Below are positions 1 through 7,200 of a stretch of 9,262 nucleotides of DNA, piece by piece. A program made the translations under genes and the position numbers. The notes under the pieces are model-generated. The model was given only the letters and a program-made list of their open reading frames with translations, searched no databases and was not told the DNA's origin. Position 1 is the stretch's first letter. Every line of letters begins with the position of its first letter. Source of the stretch: Candidatus Fermentibacterota bacterium (GTDB lineage Bacteria; JAFGKV01); the NCBI GenBank assembly GCA_030620115.1, contig JAUXFG010000154.1, positions 1-9,262 of the forward strand, written 5' to 3'.

Positions 1-22
1 CGCATGAGGCCGCTTTCAGATT

Positions 23-65
23 CCGCGACGTGTCGCGGGAAAACAAAGCGGCGGCATGTCGCCGC
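23..65. repeat. Two related GC-rich hairpins in tandem
   Basis: Hairpin A pairs CCGCGA (23-28) with TCGCGG (33-38) around the loop CGTG. Hairpin B pairs GCGGCG (48-53) with CGCCGC (60-65) around the loop GCATGT. The two share a similar core (CGACGTGTCGCGG versus CGGCATGTCGCCG, 10 of 13 positions identical), and their centres lie 26 bp apart. Neither is followed by a T tract on the plus strand, so they do not look like terminators for plus-strand transcription. A REP-type dispersed element or the tail of something to the left of the window are both possible. Confidence 0.5.
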
Positions 66-76
66 ACTCCATATGC

Positions 77-93
77 CTGTCCTCTGTCCTCTG
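77..93. repeat. Short tandem repeat, CTGTCCT unit
   Basis: The 7-bp unit CTGTCCT occurs 2.4 times without interruption (77-83, 84-90, then CTG at 91-93). It follows directly after hairpin B and may belong to the same intergenic element. Its function is unknown. Confidence 0.5.
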
Positions 94-244
94 ACTACCC
101 GGCCCGAAGGGGCGGCTCTTCTTCCGGACGAAGTCTCGGAAAAGGCAAGGATCTTCCGTAGTTTGTGCCGATGAGTCCTCCTGCGACACGGCGGTACAGA
201 ACCGATGCGGGAGAAGTACTCAATAATTACAGTTGGCCCTCAAG

Positions 245-250
245 AAGGAG
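245..250 (+). promoter_or_regulatory. Ribosome binding site that fixes a TTG start
   Basis: AAGGAG lies 8 bases before the TTG at 259. The only upstream in-frame ATG (205) has no SD-like sequence before it. This site, with the signal peptide that begins exactly at the TTG, decides the start of the first gene. Confidence 0.75.
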
Positions 251-258
251 AAAGCAGA

Positions 259-1362
259 TTGAAAAAATATAGTTTGCTGACGGCCGCACTGATCCTACTG
301 CTTGCGGTCACTGGCGTTGACGGCAAACCGAGGAAAAGAGGGAAGGAGCCGGAGTCCCCGAAGTACACGGTCGAGATCCAAAGCGGCTTGGCCACAACCT
401 ATGACGACAATGTCTTCAGACGCACCAAGGAGGAGCGCGACGAGTTCAAAACGGCGCCAAATACCGGGAAATGGGCGAATATCGAGACCCTCGACGATCT
501 CATCAATGCCGTCTGGGTACAGGCCACGTACTCCAAAGGCAATACTCGGGTTCGAGCCAAGGCCAAACAGTACAGCTACTGGCAAAACTGGGCCAAATCG
601 TTCCACCTCTATAGCCTGAACATTCGCGAGAAACTCGGGAAACGATTCTACGGTTATCTCGATTATCGGTACGTTCCACGTTACTACATCCGACAGATCT
701 ACTCCGAAGTTACCAGAGATCACGAGGCCTACGATTATGCAAAGCATCGTGTAGCCGTGGAATTCCGTAAGGATTTGCTCAGAAAAGGCGCCTTATCATT
801 GAGGACCCATGGTCGGTATGAACATGAGAACTACGATAAGAGCTTCGACGAGTACGACTTCGATGCGTTTGCCATTGAAGCGGAGGCATCGTACAAGCTA
901 AGCAAGGCTGTCAAGGTAGGTGTTGAAGGGCTCTTTCGAAGCGTAAACTGCGTCGGGTACATTGTACCGAATGACACTGCTGGAATCGTCGAGTTGCGCA
1001 GAGACTCGGATGCCTCCTATGATGAGAATACCCTTGAGTTGTACGCTGATTATCGATTACCAACGAAGCTGTTTGGCCGTACGCCGCGTTTGGGAGTAAG
1101 AGGAACGGTCGACAAGAAGGTATACGCCACCGATATCAGCATTTACGACGACCCGTATCATTCAGGACGGGAAGACCTTAAGTTTGCATTCCTTGCAGAT
1201 ATCAGGCTCTCCTTCCCATTTGGCATGGACCTCAAACTGGGTTACAAATGGCAAGAGAGGGAAGTGGATTCCTCGTCCACGGCCGATCTCGGAGAGGAAA
1301 AGGACTTCACGAGCAACGCCGTCAGCCTCGAGATCGCATTCAAGCATAGCCTTATAGGCTAA
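259..1362 (+). CDS. Outer-membrane beta-barrel protein (porin-2-like), TTG start
   Basis: This 367-residue protein is predicted to be exported and inserted in the outer membrane. From the TTG start it begins MKKYSLLTAALILLL, a typical signal peptide (Lys-Lys, hydrophobic core, cleavage probably near residue 22), followed by a basic linker (KPRKRGK). Residues 36-53 contain YDDNVF, a motif common at the first strand of the putative beta-barrel porin 2 (BBP2) group. The rest is rich in Tyr, Arg, Asp and Glu, with alternating hydrophobic/polar strands and charged turns, as in a transmembrane barrel. The last strand (AVSLEIAF) is followed by KHSLIG rather than ending in the aromatic residue usual for BAM substrates. 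It is the first gene of a four-gene operon, 19 bases before the lipoprotein gene. The barrel class is well supported; the transported or bound partner is unknown. A pore, an anchor or an export channel for the downstream secreted proteins are all possible, and the last is speculation. Confidence 0.75.
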   Translation: MKKYSLLTAALILLLAVTGVDGKPRKRGKEPESPKYTVEIQSGLATTYDDNVFRRTKEERDEFKTAPNTGKWANIETLDDLINAVWVQATYSKGNTRVRAKAKQYSYWQNWAKSFHLYSLNIREKLGKRFYGYLDYRYVPRYYIRQIYSEVTRDHEAYDYAKHRVAVEFRKDLLRKGALSLRTHGRYEHENYDKSFDEYDFDAFAIEAEASYKLSKAVKVGVEGLFRSVNCVGYIVPNDTAGIVELRRDSDASYDENTLELYADYRLPTKLFGRTPRLGVRGTVDKKVYATDISIYDDPYHSGREDLKFAFLADIRLSFPFGMDLKLGYKWQEREVDSSSTADLGEEKDFTSNAVSLEIAFKHSLIG

Positions 1363-1381
1363 GGCAAGGAGGGAATTTGAG

Positions 1382-2389
1382 ATGAAGAAGCTCTGCTTTC
1401 TTTTCGCCGTGGTATACCTTGTGGGATGTGCTGATCGTGATGGTCCCACGGAGCCTGGAGATGCATATCATCTCGTCGCCACAGTACCGACAACGGGCTA
1501 CGTCAACGACGTTATCGTCCATGATGGCTACGCGTATACTGCCACCGGTGAAGTAGGCTTGTCGATCATAACTGTCGCCGATCCTGGATCCGCAAGACTG
1601 ATCGCCCAGTACGATCTCCCGCAAGGTAACTCAAAAAGCATCGACCTGCTTGAAAGGGATGGTCGTCTCTACGCGTTCGTGGCTGCGGGATCGTATGTCG
1701 GACTGCAGATCATCGATGTCACGACGCCCGAATCGCCGTCGTTCGTATCAGTGATAATCGGAGAAGATCCAGAAGGTATCGACTACGTGGAGTCCTTCGA
1801 GGCGCTGGCATTGGTAGATACCATGGTTTACATCGCGGATCGTTCAGGCGGACTGGCTAGCTTCAATATCATGGACATGTCCATTCCTCCTCACTTCGAA
1901 CACCGTTTAAGAACCGGGGGCTACGCGCGTGGGGTCACGGTACGAGACAGCATCATCTATATGGCCGTGGGAGAAGGCGGGCTCGCAACGGTTCGTCACG
2001 ATCCCGAGAAGACTTCCGGTGTTCTCGAACTGCTCGATACCCATGACACACCCGACTATGCATATGACGTCAAGGTCTCGGAAGACCTGATTGCGTATGT
2101 TGCAGACGACGCGTACGGTGTTCGGGTGTTCGACGTAAACGACCCATGGAATATATTGGAGATCGGCTGGGCGAGAACGCCGGGCAATGCGAGACGGCTG
2201 TTCATCCATGGAAACCGGCTGCTTGTCGCTGACGGATCCGAGGGGTTGGCTGTTTTGGATATTTCCGATCCGACACGTCCGACAATGGTGGGTCAATACA
2301 TTGTGAAAGATGCCAAATCAGTATGGGCCGATAACGATTACATCTACCTCGGCACCGAGCATGACGGACTTCTAATAATCAATTGGTAG
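1382..2389 (+). CDS. LVIVD-repeat lipoprotein, seven-bladed beta-propeller
   Basis: The 335-residue product starts with a short lipoprotein signal peptide with lipobox LVGC, giving Cys16 as the predicted lipidated residue. A Gly/Pro/Glu linker follows. The remainder is a run of degenerate ~42-residue units of the pattern V-x-(V/L)-x-D/H-x-x-(A/L)-Y-x-A-x-(G)-x-x-G-L-x-(I/V)-(I/F)-D-(V/I)-x-D/T-P, the LVIVD repeat. I count seven, starting near residues 41, 85, 130, 181, 226, 269 and 311. The last unit stops at GLLIINW without its outer strand, while residues 29-39 before the first unit resemble that strand, so the ring probably closes by N/C-terminal pairing. LVIVD propellers are mostly extracytoplasmic and of unknown function; protein binding is the usual guess. 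Asp17 does not follow the Cys (the +2 residue is Ala), which in a proteobacterial-style Lol system would favour the outer membrane. The SD AAGGAGG at 1366-1372, 9 bases before the ATG, supports the start. Confidence 0.85.
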   Translation: MKKLCFLFAVVYLVGCADRDGPTEPGDAYHLVATVPTTGYVNDVIVHDGYAYTATGEVGLSIITVADPGSARLIAQYDLPQGNSKSIDLLERDGRLYAFVAAGSYVGLQIIDVTTPESPSFVSVIIGEDPEGIDYVESFEALALVDTMVYIADRSGGLASFNIMDMSIPPHFEHRLRTGGYARGVTVRDSIIYMAVGEGGLATVRHDPEKTSGVLELLDTHDTPDYAYDVKVSEDLIAYVADDAYGVRVFDVNDPWNILEIGWARTPGNARRLFIHGNRLLVADGSEGLAVLDISDPTRPTMVGQYIVKDAKSVWADNDYIYLGTEHDGLLIINW

Positions 2390-2400
2390 CGGCCATCATT

Positions 2401-2406
2401 AGGAGG
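2401..2406 (+). promoter_or_regulatory. Ribosome binding site of the FG-GAP gene
   Basis: A perfect AGGAGG sits 6 bases before the ATG at 2413. It decides against an upstream in-frame TTG at 2383 that overlaps the end of the previous gene and would add ten polar or basic residues before the signal peptide. Confidence 0.85.
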
Positions 2407-2412
2407 TACAAG

Positions 2413-4218
2413 ATGAAGTTAGGAACGTTGTCCCTGCTGTTTGTTTTTCTTATTCCACTTACTGTTGCCGCGTGGGAAAACGATCAGCACCTCTGGTCGG
2501 CGCCATGGTCGTGGACCGGGCCTATGGATGAGGCTAAATTGGGACTATCCGTGGCTTCCGGAGGAGACCTGAATGGCGATGGCATCGACGATTTGGTGTT
2601 CTGCGCTCCCTTCGACGCCACGAGCGGAACCGAACTCGGCGCCGTTTTCGTGGTCTTCGGCTCGGCCTCCGGCTTCCAGCCGGAACTCGATATCAGTTCC
2701 TCTGCAGGGGCGAGCTACAGAGGAGAAGCATTAGGTGATCACCCCGGAGGTTCGACTGAAGGAGGAGCCGCCGGAGTCGCTATCGTTCCAAGCATGAACG
2801 GTGACATCTACGATGATATTGTGATTGCGTCTCCCGACAACGACGAGACGGGTCTCGATGCGGGCAAGGTCTACATAATCTTCGGCAAGGCCTCCGGGTG
2901 GCCTCTGGATGACCCCCTCTCCAACGCCGACGCATCATTTGTCGGAGAGGCGGCGAACGACAAGGTTGGCACAGTTGTGGCGTCTGCAGGAGACGTGAAC
3001 GGCGATGGTAAGGGTGACCTATTGATCGGGGCCCCGTTTGCGGACAGCGGCAAGGTCTATCTGATCCTCGGCAAGGATACCGGATGGGGAACATCTGTTT
3101 CGCTCTCCAACGCCGACGCTTCCTTCATTGGGGAGGACGATCAGTTCAACCTGACCCGCGCAGGTTTTTCTGTTTCCGGAGTTCCGAGTCTGAACGGCGA
3201 CAGCTACGATGAAATCCTCATCGGAGCCCCGAAGTTCACTCCCGATTTCGACCACATGTTCTTGGGCAAAGCCTATCTGATCTTGGGCAAGACCACGGGC
3301 TGGACCAACAATGACACTCTTTTCAACGCCGACGTTTCTTTCATTGGCTCTGCGGCAGGGGATGAAATCGGAACAGGGGTATCTTCCGCCGGTGATACCG
3401 ACAATGACGGCAAGGGTGATCTATTGATCTCATCTCCCGTGGGAACAGGCAATGTCTACCTCTTTCTCGGGAGCGATCTCACAATACCAGGTACCGGCAT
3501 CACAATGAGTTCCGCTCAGACCCACATTGTTGGGGCCGACAACTCCCTTGGCAACGCCATGGCTGTTTTGGGTAGCGCGAACAATGACGACTATGACGAC
3601 TTCGTCATTGGCGCTCCATTCTACGACGCCGGCCCAGGCAAGGCCTATGCGGTGTTTGGCAGATCAACTTGGCCTGCCGACCTTCAGATAGAAGACTGTG
3701 AAGGAGGTTGGAAGGGGACTTCGGGCAAATTCTGGGCTGGCGGTAGTGTTGCCGGAGGCGATGTAAACAACGATGGACTCGCCGATCTGGTACTCGGGGC
3801 CGGCGCCGATCCTACAGGCGGTTACGACGCCGGTGGTGCTTACGTGATTCAAAGCAATTACGGAGCTGATACTACACCTCCTGCGAGAACCACCGACCTT
3901 AATGCGGAATACGATGTGTCCGGTCGGGCCACGCTGGAGTGGAGCCAGGTCACGCTTGACGAGAACGGCATTCCCGAGGACGTGCTGTTCTACCGCGTGC
4001 TACGCTACAAACATAGGTTCACCGACACGCCCCGGACCTTTGTCAAACACCTCCCGGCAGTTATCGACCCGGTGACGACGATCCAAGACACGGCCCACGT
4101 TATCGGTGATATCGACTATCATTACTACTATCGTCTCTTCACAGTAGATGACTCGGGTAATGTCTCAGAACTCTCCACCGGGACCGGAGAGTTCGATTTC
4201 CTAACCCATATCCAATGA
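2413..4218 (+). CDS. Secreted FG-GAP (integrin-alpha-like) propeller with Fn3-like tail
   Basis: The 601-residue protein starts with a clear signal peptide (MKLGTLSLLFVFLIPLTVAA, cleaved near residue 20). Seven FG-GAP repeats follow, each with a calcium-loop position and an IGAP/FCAP-type strand. The loops begin at residues 52, 127, 194, 259, 328, 388 and 450, about 60-75 residues apart, so the domain should form a complete seven-bladed propeller. Blades 1, 3, 5 and 7 carry canonical loops such as DVNGDGKGD. Blades 2, 4 and 6 have Ser instead of the first Asp and Asp-x-Tyr instead of Asp-Gly. Residues ~491-595 (TTPPARTTDLNA onwards, with YHYYYRLFTVDDSGNVS) look like a fibronectin type III domain. 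No lipobox, LPXTG or FlgD-like tail is visible, so its retention at the surface would depend on a partner. FG-GAP propellers of this kind act in adhesion or ligand binding in known families; the ligand here is unknown. It sits 23 bases after the lipoprotein gene and 11 before the C25 gene. Confidence 0.87.
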   Translation: MKLGTLSLLFVFLIPLTVAAWENDQHLWSAPWSWTGPMDEAKLGLSVASGGDLNGDGIDDLVFCAPFDATSGTELGAVFVVFGSASGFQPELDISSSAGASYRGEALGDHPGGSTEGGAAGVAIVPSMNGDIYDDIVIASPDNDETGLDAGKVYIIFGKASGWPLDDPLSNADASFVGEAANDKVGTVVASAGDVNGDGKGDLLIGAPFADSGKVYLILGKDTGWGTSVSLSNADASFIGEDDQFNLTRAGFSVSGVPSLNGDSYDEILIGAPKFTPDFDHMFLGKAYLILGKTTGWTNNDTLFNADVSFIGSAAGDEIGTGVSSAGDTDNDGKGDLLISSPVGTGNVYLFLGSDLTIPGTGITMSSAQTHIVGADNSLGNAMAVLGSANNDDYDDFVIGAPFYDAGPGKAYAVFGRSTWPADLQIEDCEGGWKGTSGKFWAGGSVAGGDVNNDGLADLVLGAGADPTGGYDAGGAYVIQSNYGADTTPPARTTDLNAEYDVSGRATLEWSQVTLDENGIPEDVLFYRVLRYKHRFTDTPRTFVKHLPAVIDPVTTIQDTAHVIGDIDYHYYYRLFTVDDSGNVSELSTGTGEFDFLTHIQ

Positions 4219-4219
4219 G

Positions 4220-4224
4220 AGGAG
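4220..4224 (+). promoter_or_regulatory. Ribosome binding site of the C25-like gene
   Basis: AGGAG (within GAGAGGAG, 4217-4224) overlaps the stop codon region of the preceding gene and lies 5 bases before the ATG at 4230. An in-frame ATG at 4215 would place this SD inside the coding sequence and adds MRGAT before the signal peptide, so 4230 is preferred. The closeness of stop and start suggests translational coupling. Confidence 0.7.
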
Positions 4225-4229
4225 CAACG

Positions 4230-7200
4230 ATGAGATACTTCCTTGTAGTATTCCTCCTATTGGGTGTTCAGGTCGCTGTCGGTGCGCCGATCGCAGATGC
4301 GGACATCGATGTTCTGAACTCATCAGCTGACGGGCTTCAGGCACGGATCACCTTTCCTGCTGATCCCGGGCAACGTGTCCCGTTGGGCTTCATGATCGTA
4401 CCTGAGAGCGCATCGCTGAACGCACATGCTTCTCTTGACGGGCAAGAATCGACCGGTACGCCAATTAGCGTGGAGATTGGTGATCCTGCCTTCATTCGTG
4501 AGGTCAGGGTCGTAACGGTTGCTCTCATCTCGCCTGATGCGGTTGAACGTGGCACTGTGCTCACTGTCGATGTCGAGCTAAGCCTCAGCTCAGTGCCGAC
4601 AGGTCCGATTTTTAAGGGATATCTGCCACCTTCATTCGTGGAGATACTACGTTCCTCAGCCCTCAATTGGGATCAAGTGGAGGTGGAGGAACGAAGCCCC
4701 GCTCCTCGCTACCTGGTGATTACCCCCGACGAGATGTCAGGCACAGTAGCACCCCTGTTCGACTGGAAAGAACGCAAAGGGCTCGGGCCTGAGCTCGTCA
4801 CGCTGAACGAAATCGGCAGCAACGATCCCTCCGACATCCGTGTGTACATTCAAGACAGATACAACACGACAGGTACGCTTGAGTATGTGCTGCTGATTGG
4901 TGATCATGAGCTGTTGCCCGCGTTCATGGGGTACTACAACCCGGTGGACGGGGGTAATCTCCCTTCAGACAAGTACTACGCTTTTGTGGCGGGAGGAGAC
5001 AACCTGCCCGATGTGCATGTGGGCAGACTCCCGGCCGGCTCTCCTGGCGATCTTACGGCGATGATAGACAAGGTGCTCGCCTACGAGCGCGGAGATGAGG
5101 CCGATATTTGGATGCACAGGGCCGTAATGGCCTCAGGCAACCAGCACCCTTCGCAGAAGGGAACGAAAAGGACTATCCGGAATCAACTGCTGGGCTTTGG
5201 ATACGATCTTGTCGATACGGTCTTTGCGCCGGATCAAGGCGCCGTTGATCTCATCAATGCAGTCACCGAAGGAAGAAGCATCGTGAACTTCCGCGGTGGC
5301 CTTGCAACAAGACAGGAGTGGGCCGCCATTGGCTTCGACACCGATGATTGCAACTATCTCGGCAACGGGCTGAAGCGACCGCTCGTATTCGGTATCATCT
5401 GCATGACGGGAGATTTCACCTGGGATGGCGGAGACTGCCTTGGCGAAGCATGGATGAAGGTTGCCGGTGGCGCCATTGGCTTTTTCGGCGCTTCGCAACA
5501 GTCCCACACGTTCGTCAACAACACGTTGGACTTGGGCCTCTTCGACGCGATTGTAAACCAGGGCATCAGGCCCATAGGTGCTATCACTGATGCGGGTCTC
5601 TACTACATGTACTACAACTATGCGTGGAGCGACACCGTGCTTATCCAACTTCAGCAGTACAACCTGTTGGGGGACCCGGAAACGCCTCTTTGGGTCGGTG
5701 AACCCGGAACCATGACCGTAGATCATCCGGGGTCCGTTCCTCAGGGTACGTCAGACGTCGTGGTCAGTACGGGAGTTGGAGGAGCACTGGTCTGTCTGCG
5801 AGGCGCAGGCGTGTATGAAGCAGTGTACGCCGACGGCTCCGGCAATGCATATTTCCAGATCACTCCCACATCGTCAGGCCAGATCGATGTCACGGTCACT
5901 GGCTACAACATGATTCCGTATCAGGGCCAGATGTCCGTGACGCAAACCTACGCCATCGCGGGCAATGTCTATTCTGAAGATGGACCGGCCTTGGAAGGCG
6001 TCACGATGACGCTTTCCGGCGACGCCTCCGATCAGGCAACGACCAATGTAGACGGGTGGTATCGATTCAATGATCTGAACCAAGGGGGCACGTACACGGT
6101 CACGCCTTCATATTCGAACTCCATAGGCGCATGGACGTTCGATCCCGAAAGCAGAACATACGAGAATCTGCAGGGTGATCAGTGGTCACAGAACTACACC
6201 GCCAATGTGCCCAGATACACGTTGGCAGGAAGCGCTCGCACCTCTGGAGGCGCCGCGCTGGGAGGGGTCACGGTAACCTTGTCTGGCGCCTCCAGCGATG
6301 AGACCACCACCAATCAGGATGGCTGGTACCAGTTCGGCAATCTCCGTGGCGGTCTGTCCTACACGCTCACCCCGTCATATACACCCCAGGAGGGCGCCTG
6401 GAGCTTCGATCCGGAAGACCGGAGCATCGGATTCCTGGATGAGGATCGTTGGGATCAGGATTTTTCCGGAACGCCGCCATTCTACGGCATCACGGGTACG
6501 GTGACTGCGGAGACGGGCGAGGCAGTCGAGAGCGTCAAGATTGTCCTGTCCGGCGATGGAGCCGATACGACCCACTCGAATGTGCAGGGTCAGTTCTCGT
6601 TAGGCCCGTTGGCCGGCGGCGCGAGCTATACGGTCACATCCTATTACACACCGGTTGAGGGCGCATGGAGCTTCGATCCGTCGTCCTACGACTTCTCCCC
6701 ACTCACTGGTCCGGAAACCGCCAATTTCCAGGGGACGAGACCACGGTATTCGCTATCGGGAGTCGTCACGACGCGGGATGGCCAGGGCCTTGAGGGGGTT
6801 CTGGTCAGGCTTTCCGACGGCAAGGTTGACTCATCACTCACCGACCAAGAAGGGGCCTATAGCCTCGAAAATCTTCCCGGTGGCTTTTCGTATGCAGTGA
6901 CGCCCTATCTCGCATACGATGACTCGGTGAACTGGGGATTCACCCCTGAGGTTGTATCTATCGATACCCTGGTAGGATCGCTGGACAATGTCGGCTTCCT
7001 TGCGCAGCTGCCCGTCTTGCTCTACGTGGGTGATGGCTTTGGACAGCCGGGCTCTTCAGGGAACCCGGTGGATCTGTCGGTGGATAATGCGACTTACCAG
7101 ACTGTTTCGCTGGACTCAGTAACCTTCACGCTGCTCTACTCATCGGCATTCGGCTACCATATTCCTTCGGAGAGCGGTGTCATCACTGTGGGAAGGGCAG

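Larger units (their letters stand above)
1..258. other. Non-coding leader region upstream of the operon
   Basis: No reading frame with a credible start and ribosome binding site was found here. The stretch holds two GC-rich hairpins (23-65), a 7-bp tandem repeat (77-93) and a small GCCC/GGGC hairpin around 102-113. I saw no convincing sigma-70 -35/-10 pair at normal spacing; the AT-rich patch at 221-230 is the only possible -10-like sequence. The operon promoter is expected within this region but could not be placed. Confidence 0.55.

Noticed and set aside
165-195. Hammerhead ribozyme-like core (CCGATGAGTCC)
   Set aside because: The sequence resembles the CUGAUGAGUCC half of the core, but the matching GAAA segment and a proper stem II are absent.
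100-204. Cyclic-di-GMP or other riboswitch upstream of the operon
   Set aside because: The fragment GGCAAGGATC prompted a look, but the conserved GEMM segments (for example GGGACGCAAAGCC) are missing.
205-258. ATG at 205 as the start of the barrel gene
   Set aside because: There is no SD before it, and it would place 18 residues ahead of an otherwise perfect signal peptide that starts at TTG 259 with AAGGAG.
2383-2412. TTG at 2383 as the start of the FG-GAP gene
   Set aside because: It overlaps the end of the lipoprotein gene and lacks its own SD, while ATG 2413 has a perfect AGGAGG and a clean signal peptide.
5133-5726. Long minus-strand reading frame opposite the C25 domain
   Set aside because: It lies fully inside a gene with clear conserved motifs, has no SD of note and encodes no recognisable domain. 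It is a shadow.
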